Origin: Azospirillum picis
Lineage (GTDB): Bacteria > Pseudomonadota > Alphaproteobacteria > Azospirillales > Azospirillaceae
DNA: 64,000 nt
Assembly (NCBI RefSeq): GCF_017876115.1
Contig: NZ_JAGINO010000009.1
Coordinates: 1 to 64,000, forward strand
Reading direction: 5' to 3'
The first letter of the stretch is position 1, and each line of letters starts with the position of its first letter. Of the stretch, positions 19,347 to 28,064 are shown piece after piece. The notes beneath the pieces were generated by a model that saw only the letters and a program-made list of their open reading frames with translations, did no database searches and was not told the DNA's origin. Position numbers and translations under genes: made by a program.

Positions 19347-19916
19347 ATGACCTGCATTGTGGGATTGGTGGATGGTGACCGCGTGTGGATGGGCGGCGAC
19401 AGCGCCGGCGTCAACGGCCTGGACATCACCGTGCGTGCCGACACCAAGGTGTTCCGCAACGGCGACTGCCTGATCGGCTTCACCAGTTCCTTCCGCATGG
19501 GCCAGCTCCTTCATTACCGGCTGGACGTGCCGGAGCGCGAGCCGGACACCGACCTCTTCCGCTACATGGTCGTCGATTTCGTCGACTCCGTGCGAAACTG
19601 CCTGAAGGACGGCGGCTACGCCCACCGGTCCAACGAGGTCGAGACCGGCGGGACCTTCATGGTCGGCTGCGACGGCCGGCTGTTCACCGTGCAGTCCGAC
19701 TATCAGGTCGGCGAGGCGGTCCGCGGCTTCCACGCGATCGGCTGCGGCTCGGATTACGCGCTCGGCTCGCTCGCCTCCACCGTCGGGCAGCCTCCGGAAG
19801 AGCGGGTGCTGAAGGCGCTGGAATGCGCCGAGCTGTTCAACGGCGGCGTCCGGGCCCCCTTCACCATCCAGTCGATCGTCCGTCGCCCGCATCTGGCGCT
19901 GACCGAGGCGGCGTAG
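19347..19916 (+). CDS. Proteasome/HslV-like Ntn-hydrolase
   Basis: This encodes 189 residues. After Met removal the residues Thr1, Asp17 and Lys33 fall exactly where 20S proteasome beta subunits and HslV have their catalytic triad (TCIVGLVDGDRVWMGGDSAG, then VRADTKVF). So a self-contained N-terminal-nucleophile hydrolase is likely. It is not HslV (no hslU neighbour, different body sequence) and not clearly Anbu. The body includes GGTFMVGCDGRLFTVQSDYQV and GCGSDYALGSLAST, as in proteasome-like folds. Its 3' end overlaps the convergent NadE-like gene by 56 bases. Substrate and assembly state are unknown. Confidence 0.75.
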   Translation: MTCIVGLVDGDRVWMGGDSAGVNGLDITVRADTKVFRNGDCLIGFTSSFRMGQLLHYRLDVPEREPDTDLFRYMVVDFVDSVRNCLKDGGYAHRSNEVETGGTFMVGCDGRLFTVQSDYQVGEAVRGFHAIGCGSDYALGSLASTVGQPPEERVLKALECAELFNGGVRAPFTIQSIVRRPHLALTEAA

Positions 19917-21579
19917 GCCCGACACCCTCCGGGAACCGGCGGTCGCGCCGAAGGTCACGCCCGGCCACCAGCGGTCCCGGAGGTGCGCGGCGGCGTTGCG
20001 CCTCGGCGCCCAGGATCAGCCGCCAGACCTCGTCCATCGTCTCGGCCGCATGACCGCGGGCGGCGAGCTCCGTCGCCGACAGGTCCGACCCGAGCAGGCA
20101 GGCGAGCAGGTCGTCCAGCACCGGCAAGGGCGGAAGGTCCCGCCAGACCGGGCCGGTGCCGGCACGCGCCAGCACCCGGTCGGGCACCACCCGGCCGGCC
20201 GGCCCGCGCGATCCGGGCGGCTGGTGGATGTTGCGCCAGCGCGCCAATTCGAGGATCCCGCTCTTGGCGACGTCCTTCAGCGGCGCGTAGCCGCTTCCCG
20301 AATCGTCGTCGGCAAGGCCGAGCGCCAGGTCGCTGCGGTCGGCCGCCGAGAGCAGCAGCGCCCCCATCCGCTCCGCCAGCGCCGCCAGGGTGGCGGCGCG
20401 CACGCGCGCGTGCAGCCGGTCCTCCGTCACGCCCGCCTGCCGCCCGGCGAAGGCGGGGGCGAGCAGCGAGTCCACGGCCTTGACCACCGGTCCCAACGCC
20501 ACGTTGTCGAGGCGGCATCCGAGAAGCCCGACGATCTCCGCCGTGTCGTCGAGCTCCTCGCCCAGCGCGTCGCCGCGCCGGCTGCCAGCCGGAAGCGGCG
20601 CCCGGACGGCCAGGACCCGGTCGGCTCCCAACGCATCCACGGCAAGGGCGGCGACCAGCGCAGACTCGGGGCCGCCGGTCAAGCCGACCACCACGCCCGG
20701 CAGGCGGCGCTTCGACACGACGTCGCGCAGCCCGAGCACCAGGGCGCAGTAGAGCGCCTCCGTTCCCTCGACTGGCGGCATCGTTTCGGCCTCGGAACAT
20801 TCCCATTGCCCGCCGTCGCCGCACAGCCAGCGGGTCAGGAGCAGATGCTCCGCGAACAGCGGCGCCTGCGCCGCCAGCCGTCCACCCACGGCCAACGCGA
20901 GGCTGCCGCCGTCATGGACCAGTTCGTCCTGGCCACCGGCGGCATTGACGGCGATCAGCGGCAGCGCGCATTCGACCACCCGGCTGACCGCCGCCTGCAG
21001 GCGGCGGTCGTGGCTGCCCGGCGTGAAGGACTCGGCGAGCAGCGCGACCAGGAGTTCGGCCCCGCTCTCCGCCAGCGTTTCCGCCACGTCGGCGCTCGCG
21101 AGATCGCCGGCGATCAGGAGGCCGATGCGCACGCCGCGGACATTGACCGGCCCAGGCATCGGACCGCAGTCGAAACAATCGTCGTCGGGCGCGCCGTTCA
21201 GTTCGGCCTGGAAACGAACGGCGGCGATCCGTCCGGCATCCAGCAGCAGTCCGGCATTGTACCGTTGGCCGCCGTCCCGCCACGGGGCGCCGACCAGCAG
21301 CGCCGGCCCGCCGTCCGCCGTTTCGGCGGCCAGCATCCGCACCGCGGACTCCACGGCGTCGAGGAATGCCGGCTTGCGCAGCAGGTCGAGAGCGGGAACG
21401 CCCGGCAGTGCCCCGGCGGGAAAGACGACCAGATCGGCGCCGCGCGCCGCGGCCTCCGCACGGACGATGCGGATGCGGTCGGCGTTGGCGGCAGGATCGC
21501 CTGCCGTTGGGTTGATCTGGGCGAGCGCGATCGACAGGCGGTCGGCAGCCGGGTTTCCGGCATGGATGCTCTCGGTCAT
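19861..21579 (-). CDS. Degenerate NAD synthetase paralogue (nitrilase plus NadE domains)
   Basis: This encodes 572 residues from ATG 21579. The domain order is that of glutamine-dependent NadE: nitrilase-type amidase (about 14-250), then synthetase (about 275-520). IALAQINPTAGDPAANADRI and GADLVVFP align well. The amidase Glu is Ala55 (VVFPAGALPG), the Lys is absent from VRFQAELNGA, and the Cys is Ala157 (GLLIAGDLAS). The ATP loop SGGxDS reads TGGPES (301-306), and TGNKSE reads SAADRSD. Both active sites therefore look dead, although the fold is well kept and the frame intact. A regulatory or scaffolding role is inferred. A functional nadE must be elsewhere. Confidence 0.82.
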   Translation of the reverse strand: MTESIHAGNPAADRLSIALAQINPTAGDPAANADRIRIVRAEAAARGADLVVFPAGALPGVPALDLLRKPAFLDAVESAVRMLAAETADGGPALLVGAPWRDGGQRYNAGLLLDAGRIAAVRFQAELNGAPDDDCFDCGPMPGPVNVRGVRIGLLIAGDLASADVAETLAESGAELLVALLAESFTPGSHDRRLQAAVSRVVECALPLIAVNAAGGQDELVHDGGSLALAVGGRLAAQAPLFAEHLLLTRWLCGDGGQWECSEAETMPPVEGTEALYCALVLGLRDVVSKRRLPGVVVGLTGGPESALVAALAVDALGADRVLAVRAPLPAGSRRGDALGEELDDTAEIVGLLGCRLDNVALGPVVKAVDSLLAPAFAGRQAGVTEDRLHARVRAATLAALAERMGALLLSAADRSDLALGLADDDSGSGYAPLKDVAKSGILELARWRNIHQPPGSRGPAGRVVPDRVLARAGTGPVWRDLPPLPVLDDLLACLLGSDLSATELAARGHAAETMDEVWRLILGAEAQRRRAPPGPLVAGRDLRRDRRFPEGVGPTPPRSAPDAGDGRSTGW

Positions 21580-21764
21580 GGCGGCGGCTCCCTCTTCGGG
21601 GTGCTTCGGATCGGGCAAATCCCGCGCAACCGTATCAGGCCCCGGTCCACAGTCAAAGCCGCCACTCGCCGCAGATCGTCTCGTAAACGCAACGAGCAGG
21701 ATACGAACTGGTGAAATGAAGGCGTCTGATTCGCCGTTTAGTAAGGTAACGAAGGAATCACAAT

Positions 21765-21777
21765 CATTCTGAGAATG
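21765..21777. promoter_or_regulatory. 13-base palindrome in divergent promoter region
   Basis: CATTCTGAGAATG is a perfect palindrome around a central G, in an AT-rich stretch (21700-21810) between the NadE-like gene and the 330-residue hypothetical. It is a candidate operator only. Confidence 0.35.
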
Positions 21778-21853
21778 TCCCCGAATTAACAAATGGTAAA
21801 GGTTGCCGAGCCCATGCTTCCCTTGCACATAACGAAGCGATGCGGGGGCATCC

Positions 21854-22846
21854 ATGTATTACGCGGAGCTCAGCGGCCCGAACGGCAAACCGTCGGTGCT
21901 GTCCACGGCGGTGCAGAGCGGTTCGTCAAAGACGGCCGGCACGGCGAAGGACGCGCTGGCGAAGACGGACGCGAAAGCGGCGGACGGCGGCAAGGCCGCC
22001 CAGTCGCCGGCCTACACGATGAGCCAGTCGATGGAGTCGCTGCTCGACAGCCTCACCGGCAAGGGCGGCAGCGCGGACCAGGGCTCCGCGGCAGGTGGTG
22101 GGGCCGCCGGAGGTGCCGGCCTCGACCGCGCACGTCAGGCGCAGTCGATCATGCAGTCGGCCCTCGACCACAGCAAGGGGCTGTCCGGCATGTTCGGCAA
22201 GGCGATCGACCAGCTCAAGCAGGGGCTGGGCGACGTACTCGGAGCGATCGGGGTGCCGCAGAACCGCATCTCCGACGCCGTTTCCGGCTTCGGCGACCAT
22301 GTGAAGTCCAAGCTGGACGGCATGGACTTCAGCGAGCTGTCGGTGGACATGCAGTCGAGCCAGTCGCAATGGTCCATCGAATCCCACGGGATCGACCTGG
22401 AAATCCAGGACGGCGACCGCAGCGTCCGCATCTCCTTCGCCAAGTCGACCCTGGACTTCCGGCGTGACGACCAGCGGCTGCAGGCCACCCTCGGTCAAGG
22501 GGGGCAGACGCTCGGCGTCTCCGGCATGACCACCACCGCCACCGGCAAGTCCACGGGCATGATCGTCCGCGGCGACGGCTTCAGCGAGGATGAGATCAAC
22601 GACATCCTGGGCAAGCTGAACGCCATCGCGGCCAAATCCGGCGGCGACGGAATGAAAGGCCTGGCGGTGCTCAAGCCCACCACCGGCAAGGATGGCGTCA
22701 CCCACCTGTCGCTCGACCTCTCGGTCCCGGTCGACGGGCTGAGCGCCGGCAAGGCCACCTCCGCCCCCGCCCAGGTTCCCACCCAGGCTCCCGCGACCAC
22801 CACCCAGGGCGGCGGCAAGCAGCCGAGCGTGAACCTGACGGCCTGA
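21854..22846 (+). CDS. Hypothetical protein, 330 residues
   Basis: I do not recognise a family. The N-terminal 100 residues are Ala/Ser/Lys/Gly-rich and probably disordered. The middle (about 85-160) is helical (DRARQAQSIMQSALDHSKGLSG, FGKAIDQLKQGLGDVLGAIG). Residues 180-240 look like beta strands (WSIESHGIDLEIQDGDRSVRISF). The C-terminus is Pro/Thr/Gln-rich. There is no N-terminal signal peptide. Spacing and composition recall secreted or flagellar-hook-associated proteins that use non-Sec export, but this is a guess. RBS GGGGGC lies upstream. A stem-loop follows the stop. Confidence 0.65.
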   Translation: MYYAELSGPNGKPSVLSTAVQSGSSKTAGTAKDALAKTDAKAADGGKAAQSPAYTMSQSMESLLDSLTGKGGSADQGSAAGGGAAGGAGLDRARQAQSIMQSALDHSKGLSGMFGKAIDQLKQGLGDVLGAIGVPQNRISDAVSGFGDHVKSKLDGMDFSELSVDMQSSQSQWSIESHGIDLEIQDGDRSVRISFAKSTLDFRRDDQRLQATLGQGGQTLGVSGMTTTATGKSTGMIVRGDGFSEDEINDILGKLNAIAAKSGGDGMKGLAVLKPTTGKDGVTHLSLDLSVPVDGLSAGKATSAPAQVPTQAPATTTQGGGKQPSVNLTA

Positions 22847-22873
22847 AACCCGGGCTGTGCGGGTCGATGTCAC

Positions 22874-22905
22874 AGCGCCGGTCCAATATCCTCCGGACCG
22901 GCGCT
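22874..22905 (+). terminator. Stem-loop after the 330-residue hypothetical
   Basis: AGCGCCGGTCC (22874-22884) pairs perfectly with GGACCGGCGCT (22895-22905), loop of ten bases. Only CTTG follows, so it is a weak intrinsic terminator or a transcript-end stabiliser. Confidence 0.45.
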
Positions 22906-23037
22906 TGCCCGCCCTCGATGGCTTCATTAAAAGCGGATTCTTCCCGGCCGGTCGATCCAGCAGACGGATCCGGCCGGACGGCCGTGCTCCGCAGCGAGCC
23001 GGAACCGCCAGGACCCCATCGAGCCGGACACGCCGCC

Positions 23038-23448
23038 ATGACCGATCGCGACACGCTGCTGGCCCTGAACCAGGCCTTCTACCGGGCATTCACCGAACGC
23101 AACATGCCGGCGATGGAAGCCCTGTGGGCGGAAAGGCTGCCGATCTCCTGCATCCATCCGGGCTGGGCGGCGCTGTTCGGGCGCGAGGCCGTGCTGGCGA
23201 GCTGGCGCGACGTGCTGCGTGCGCCCAGTGGCATCGCCGTCCACGCCCGCAACGAGCGCGTGACCCTGCATTCCGACACGGCGCTCGTCCTGTGCGAGGA
23301 GATGCTGGGCGATGCCGTGCTGGCCGCCACCAACCTGTTCGCGCGGGAAAACGGCCAGTGGCGCCTCGCCCACCATCAGGCCGGGCCGATCGCCCACCAG
23401 CGTGCCGACGTCGAGATCCCGGTGCGGCAGAAGCCGCGCCTGCACTGA
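23038..23448 (+). CDS. SnoaL/NTF2-like domain protein
   Basis: This encodes 136 residues from ATG 23038. The pattern LLALNQAFYRAFTERNMPAMEALWA, then ISCIHPGWAALFGREAVLASWRDV and a C-terminal FARENGQWRLAHHQAGPI is the NTF2-like fold (DUF4440/SnoaL_3 type) used as a small enzyme or binding domain. The ligand is unknown. It stands alone between the 330-residue hypothetical and a convergent serine hydrolase whose stop is 15 bases away. The frame extends to 22867, but the added residues are not family-like. Confidence 0.82.
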   Translation: MTDRDTLLALNQAFYRAFTERNMPAMEALWAERLPISCIHPGWAALFGREAVLASWRDVLRAPSGIAVHARNERVTLHSDTALVLCEEMLGDAVLAATNLFARENGQWRLAHHQAGPIAHQRADVEIPVRQKPRLH

Positions 23449-23463
23449 AGGCGGCGCCCGCGC

Positions 23464-24675
23464 CTACTGCGACAGGCTGGCCACCTCCGGCCGCGCCTCC
23501 AGCCGGCGGACCAGATCGACCACCACGCGGTCGGCGGTGACCTTGTCGGGGTCGCTGTTGGTGAGTGCCACCACGCCCCAGCGATGGGCGCGCGAGAAGG
23601 CGATGTAGGCGTTGAAGCCGCCGGTCGAGCCGGAATGCCAATGGATCGGCGTGCCGTCGTCGGCACGGGCAACGAACCAGCCGAGCGCCATGGCGCCGCC
23701 TCCCAGCGCCCCCGGATCGGCCAGGGACCTGCCTTCGACCTGCACCGCCTGGGCAAGGTCCAGCGTCGCCGCAACCCCCGGCTCGCAGCCGCGCCCGTCC
23801 GGACCGGCGGCGGCGCCCGCGCAATCCCCCAGGTTGGCCGCCATCCAGCCCAGCAGGTCGTCGGCGGTGGAGTAGAGGCCGAAGGCCGGCAGCATCGCCG
23901 GCGCCTCCCAGTCCGGCACGCCGACGCCGCGGGCGTGGCCGGACGCCTTGCGCGCCTGCTGCTCGGCCGTCGGGTGGAGGGTGGTGTCGCGCAGGTCGAA
24001 GCGCACGGTCACCACGCGCTTCAGCAGGGCCTCGTAGGATTGGCCGGCCGCAGCCGACAGCGCCTCGCCCAGCACCGCCATCCCGGTGTTGGAATAGCTG
24101 AAACGGGTGCCCGGCGGCACCGGCGGCTGGTAGGCGGCAAGCCACAACGCCAGTTCGCCACGCGACAGCGCCTTGTACGGGTTGCGGGGATCCTCCAGGC
24201 GGCTCCAGGAAAAGCGCGGCGTCTCCGGGACGTTGGGCAGCCCGGCGGTGTGGGTCGCGAGATCGCGCAGCCGCACCGGCCGGCCGTCGAACTGCGGCAG
24301 ATGGCCGAGCGGCACCGGACCGATGCGCCGCAGGTGGCGCTCCAACGGGTCGGCGGGGTCGACGCGCCCCTCGCGCATCAGCTCGGCCATGATGGTGCCG
24401 GTGAAGGGCTTGGTCAGCGACGCGATCTGGAACAGGGTGCGGCCGTCGGGCGGGCCGCCGTCGGGCCGTCCCGGATCGCCCCGCCCGACCACGACGCGGT
24501 GGCCGTCGCGGATCACCCCGACCACCATGCCGCCCGGCCCGGCCGACGCCAGCCGGTCCTCCACGGTCCGCGCCACCTGGTCGCGCAGCGGGTCGAAGCC
24601 GATGGCTCCGGTCGGCCCGAGCGGCACGCTCCACAGCAGCAGACAGCAAACGATCAAGAGCAGCCCGCGCCGCAT
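23464..24675 (-). CDS. Beta-lactamase-related serine hydrolase, exported
   Basis: This encodes 403 residues with a signal peptide (residues 1-24, LLLIVCCLLLWSVPLG). The class C beta-lactamase/DD-peptidase motifs are present: SLTK (SxxK) in FQIASLTKPFTG, YSN (YxN) in RFSYSNTGMAVLG, and HSGSTGG as the KTG equivalent. It is therefore an active-site serine hydrolase in the periplasm: an esterase, peptidase or AmpC-like enzyme. Conserved AmpC residues beyond the motifs are few, so antibiotic resistance should not be assumed. Confidence 0.9.
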   Translation of the reverse strand: MRRGLLLIVCCLLLWSVPLGPTGAIGFDPLRDQVARTVEDRLASAGPGGMVVGVIRDGHRVVVGRGDPGRPDGGPPDGRTLFQIASLTKPFTGTIMAELMREGRVDPADPLERHLRRIGPVPLGHLPQFDGRPVRLRDLATHTAGLPNVPETPRFSWSRLEDPRNPYKALSRGELALWLAAYQPPVPPGTRFSYSNTGMAVLGEALSAAAGQSYEALLKRVVTVRFDLRDTTLHPTAEQQARKASGHARGVGVPDWEAPAMLPAFGLYSTADDLLGWMAANLGDCAGAAAGPDGRGCEPGVAATLDLAQAVQVEGRSLADPGALGGGAMALGWFVARADDGTPIHWHSGSTGGFNAYIAFSRAHRWGVVALTNSDPDKVTADRVVVDLVRRLEARPEVASLSQ

Positions 24676-24827
24676 CCCCTTCTCCGCCCGGCCCCGAAAC
24701 CGATACGGAGAGTGGGCCCGCGTCCGGCGGACCGACAGGTTCGCGAAGGGCGATGCGGCGAAAGGCCGGTCGGGTGCCGCCGTGGTACTCCCGGACGGCC
24801 ACGCTCACGCCCCTTCCCGCCCGCGCC

Positions 24828-26555
24828 CTACTCGCTCGGGACTTCGGCCCTCGGCGGACGGCGGTCCTTGACGATCGACAGCGGCACGTCGTCGGCCGCG
24901 ATCTCCAGGATCGGATGGCCGTCGAGGAGCGAGGGGCAGCGCTGGACCTGGGTGAAGGCCAGGAAGAAGTCGGCCTTGCGCCAGTCGGGCTCGATGCCGT
25001 TGACCAGCCGCAGCCAGGGCGGCAGCTCGAAGCGCACCGCCAGCGTGTTGCCGCAGACCGTCAGCGTGTATTGCCGCGGCGGGGCATGACCGTCGTTCTC
25101 GCGCTCGACATATTCGATCAGCTCCTGCAGCGCCTCGTGCAGCGAGTTGCCCCAATAGTCCAGTTCGAACCGCCCGTCGGCGCCGCGCACCCCCCCGGTG
25201 AACTGGTTGTAGTAGACATACTGGTTCGGATGCATGGCGCCGAGCTGCCAGGCGTACAGCACGCCGACCACGGTCATCGCCGCGGCGAATCCCTGCCCCA
25301 GCGCCCGGCCGCCACGCTGGCACAGCGCCCACACCCTGTCGGTGGCGATGGCCGCCAGCACGACGAAGGGCGGCGCCAGGAACAGGAAATGCCGGATGCC
25401 GTTGTAGACCGACGGGCGCATCAGCATGAACAGCAGGATCGGCAGGAACGCCGCCAGCGCCAGCGGCGTGTAGCGCACCAGGGTGAAGGCGCCGGTCCGC
25501 CGCCAGCCCCCGCGCGCCAGCCACACCGCCGCCATCGCCACCGCGACCCCGGCGCCGATCACCACCGCTTCCGGCAGCTTCACCGCCAGATAGACCGGCA
25601 GGTACAGCGCCGGCGGGTCGTTGGAGTGGACAAGCTGGCCCATGAACAGCGTCTGGATGTCGATGGGGAAGTGCGAGACGACGCGCAGCGCCTCCAACGG
25701 ATTGCGGAACGGCCGCTGCACCACCCAGGGCCAGAACATCGCCATGATGGCGTAGGCGACGGGAATCGCGGGCCACAGCGACAGGAAGGCGTGGCGCGCG
25801 TCGGCAAGCACCCGGCGCCCCCCCTCCTGCCGCGCGACCAGCGCGAAATGCAGGGCCATGCCGGCGGCGAGGTAGAAGCCCGCGAGCACCGCCCCCACCC
25901 GGATCGCCAGCGTCATGCCGAGCACCAGCCCGAACTTCAGCACGGCGCTGCGGCTGGGGCGCGGCAACTGGAGCAGGATGCGCGTGGCGAAATAGAGCGT
26001 CCACACCATGCCGGCGGCGAAGGGGACGTCCTTGGTGTTGTTGAACATCGCGCCGTAATAGACGCCGCTCAGCGCCAGCAGGGCCGTGGCGATGAAGCCG
26101 GCGCGCGGCCCCGCCAGCAGCCTCGTGTAGCGCCAGGTTCCGGCGATGCCGAGCACGCCGACCAGGGCGCAGAGAAGATGGCGGGTCTCGTACTCCTCGA
26201 AGGGCGAGAAGGGGACGATGACCGCGGTGATCAGGTCGAACAGGCCGCCATAATAGGCGAGGTCCTTGAAATGGAAGGCCGACCGGTCCTGGAAGCCGCT
26301 GGTGTAGTAGGACAGCAGCTTCTTCCCGTAGATGTGCTGCACCTCCTCGTCGGTGCTGATGCCGTAGCTGAGGAAGGTGAGTGCCGCCAGGATCAGCAGG
26401 CCCAGGACCAGCGCGCGCGACAGCCCGTCCCACAGCGCGCCGTCGTGGCGCGGCGGCGTCCAGCCGGCGGGCATGCCGATGACGGGATCGGCCGGGGCGC
26501 GATGGGAGGCCGGAGGGGCCTCCCCCTCCGGACGGCGGCGGGCCTGGATGGTCAT
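24828..26555 (-). CDS. Polytopic membrane glycosyltransferase (GT39/ArnT-like)
   Basis: This encodes 575 residues from ATG 26555 with about eleven membrane helices. The first loop has YGISTDEEVQHIYGKK, where the acidic pair matches the catalytic Asp/Glu of polyprenyl-phosphate-dependent GT-C enzymes. KDVPFAAGMVWTLYF and FWPWVVQRPFRNP follow. The C-terminal 120 residues are soluble. It shares the ATGA overlap 26552-26555 with the upstream GtrB-like gene. That gene probably makes a polyprenyl-linked sugar that this enzyme transfers outside; acceptor unknown. Confidence 0.82.
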   Translation of the reverse strand: MTIQARRRPEGEAPPASHRAPADPVIGMPAGWTPPRHDGALWDGLSRALVLGLLILAALTFLSYGISTDEEVQHIYGKKLLSYYTSGFQDRSAFHFKDLAYYGGLFDLITAVIVPFSPFEEYETRHLLCALVGVLGIAGTWRYTRLLAGPRAGFIATALLALSGVYYGAMFNNTKDVPFAAGMVWTLYFATRILLQLPRPSRSAVLKFGLVLGMTLAIRVGAVLAGFYLAAGMALHFALVARQEGGRRVLADARHAFLSLWPAIPVAYAIMAMFWPWVVQRPFRNPLEALRVVSHFPIDIQTLFMGQLVHSNDPPALYLPVYLAVKLPEAVVIGAGVAVAMAAVWLARGGWRRTGAFTLVRYTPLALAAFLPILLFMLMRPSVYNGIRHFLFLAPPFVVLAAIATDRVWALCQRGGRALGQGFAAAMTVVGVLYAWQLGAMHPNQYVYYNQFTGGVRGADGRFELDYWGNSLHEALQELIEYVERENDGHAPPRQYTLTVCGNTLAVRFELPPWLRLVNGIEPDWRKADFFLAFTQVQRCPSLLDGHPILEIAADDVPLSIVKDRRPPRAEVPSE

Positions 26556-27661
26556 CGCTGCGGCTCCGCCCCGGTTTCGGACAGGGTCCCGGCCTCGACC
26601 GGACGCGCCGGCGGGGCGGCGGCTGGATCGAAGGGCACCGGGTCGTGGGTGCCGTCGAAGCCGTGGGCCGAGCGCACGATGAACAGCGGCCGGCCCTTCA
26701 CCTCGGCGAAGACGCGGCCGAGATAGTCGCCGATGATGCCGAGCGTGATGAGCTGGATGCCGCCGAGGAACAGCACCGCGACCAGGAGCGATTCGTAGCC
26801 CGGCACGTCGATGCCGTGGAGCAGCGTGCGCACCAGGCGGATCAGGATATAGACGAAGGCCACCCCTGAGACGGCCATGCCGACCAGGCTCCACACCCGG
26901 AGCGGGAAGGTCGAGAAGGCGGTCAGCCCGTCGAGCGACAGGCGCAGGAGCTTGACGAACCCCCATTTGGTGTCGCCGCCGGCGCGCTCGCCCTGTTCGT
27001 AGGGGATGGCGGCCTGGCGGAACCCGACCCAGGCGAAGATGCCCTTCATGAAGCGCGTGCGCTCGGGCATCCGGTTGATGACCTCGACCACCCGGCGGTC
27101 CATCAGCCGGAAATCGCCGACCTCGCGGGGCAGCTTGATCTCCGACAGGTGGTCGAAGAACCAGTAGAACAGCCGCGCGAACAGCCGGTGCTTCAGGCTC
27201 TGCCCCACCCGGGCATGCCGCACGGCGACGACGACGTCGTAGCCCTCCCGCCATTTGGCGATGAAGGCCGGCAGCAGTTCGGGCGGATGCTGGAGGTCGG
27301 CGTCCATCGGCACCACCGCGTCGCCGGTGGTATGGCTGAGCCCGGCGGACAGGGCCAGCTCCTTGCCGAAGTTGCGCGACAGGTCGACCACCTTGATGCG
27401 CGGATCGCGGTCGTGGGCGTCGAGCAGGCGGTCGACGGTGTCGTCGCGGCTGCCGTCGTTGACGCAGACGACCTCCCAGTCCATGCCCAGCCCGTCGAGC
27501 ACCGGCGTCAGCCGGGCGAACAGGGCGGCGACGTTGGGACCCTCGTTGTAGAAGGGGATCACGACCGAAAGGCGGCCGCGCGGCGGGCGGCCCGGTCGGC
27601 GTGCGGAAGCGGTGCGGTCGTCCAGAGAGGCCGCTGGAAGAGGCGCGTCGGTGATGGACAT
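26552..27661 (-). CDS. Family 2 glycosyltransferase (GtrB/ArnC-like)
   Basis: This encodes 369 residues from ATG 27661. The GT2 core is clear: LSVVIPFYNEGPNVAAL, WEVVCVNDGSRDDT, VDLSRNFGKELALSAGL and PMDADLQHPPELLP (DxD-like). Two C-terminal membrane helices follow (VWSLVGMAVSGVAFVYILIRL and LLVAVLFLGGIQLITLG), the standard layout of dolichyl/undecaprenyl-phosphate glycosyltransferases. It should load a sugar onto undecaprenyl phosphate at the inner leaflet. It is the first gene of a two-gene unit. Confidence 0.9.
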   Translation of the reverse strand: MSITDAPLPAASLDDRTASARRPGRPPRGRLSVVIPFYNEGPNVAALFARLTPVLDGLGMDWEVVCVNDGSRDDTVDRLLDAHDRDPRIKVVDLSRNFGKELALSAGLSHTTGDAVVPMDADLQHPPELLPAFIAKWREGYDVVVAVRHARVGQSLKHRLFARLFYWFFDHLSEIKLPREVGDFRLMDRRVVEVINRMPERTRFMKGIFAWVGFRQAAIPYEQGERAGGDTKWGFVKLLRLSLDGLTAFSTFPLRVWSLVGMAVSGVAFVYILIRLVRTLLHGIDVPGYESLLVAVLFLGGIQLITLGIIGDYLGRVFAEVKGRPLFIVRSAHGFDGTHDPVPFDPAAAPPARPVEAGTLSETGAEPQR

Positions 27662-28064
27662 GGCCAGCCGTCGGGTCAGAGCATCGAAAGCCGGGAGAAG
27701 AGGATGATCGGCGACGACCCCGGCCGGCCGCTCCGCCCTTCGGCGTATACCACGATATGAGGGATGTTCAAAATGCCTCTCCTGTGACCGGCACGGCACA
27801 AAAAATGGCCGGTTCGCCACAGCCGTAGGCGCCCGATGACGGCGAACACCGGGCAAACATCCGCCGCGGCCTTTTATTCCGCAGCCGCGAAGCCGGAACG
27901 CACAACAGGGCGCCCGGCCACCCACAAAGCTGGCGGTCGTATGCGGGCATGTGGCACGGTTCCTGAAACGGGTCACAATGATTGACCCTTTCGACCCATC
28001 CTCCCGACAACCATCACCCCGACAGAAGCCGAGCCATGACCTTGTGCCGCCGGAGGCCTCTCAC
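27662..28064. other. Divergent intergenic region
   Basis: There are 403 bases between the GT2 gene and the MCP gene. I see no credible gene: the frames present are short or antisense. An imperfect inverted repeat (CCGGCACGGCACAAAAAATGGCCGG) lies near 27788. Both promoters should be here. No sigma-28 consensus was found before the MCP gene. Confidence 0.4.

Noticed and set aside
23464..24675. AmpC antibiotic-resistance gene
   Set aside because: Only the three general motifs of the serine hydrolase family are shared; nothing specific to AmpC is seen.
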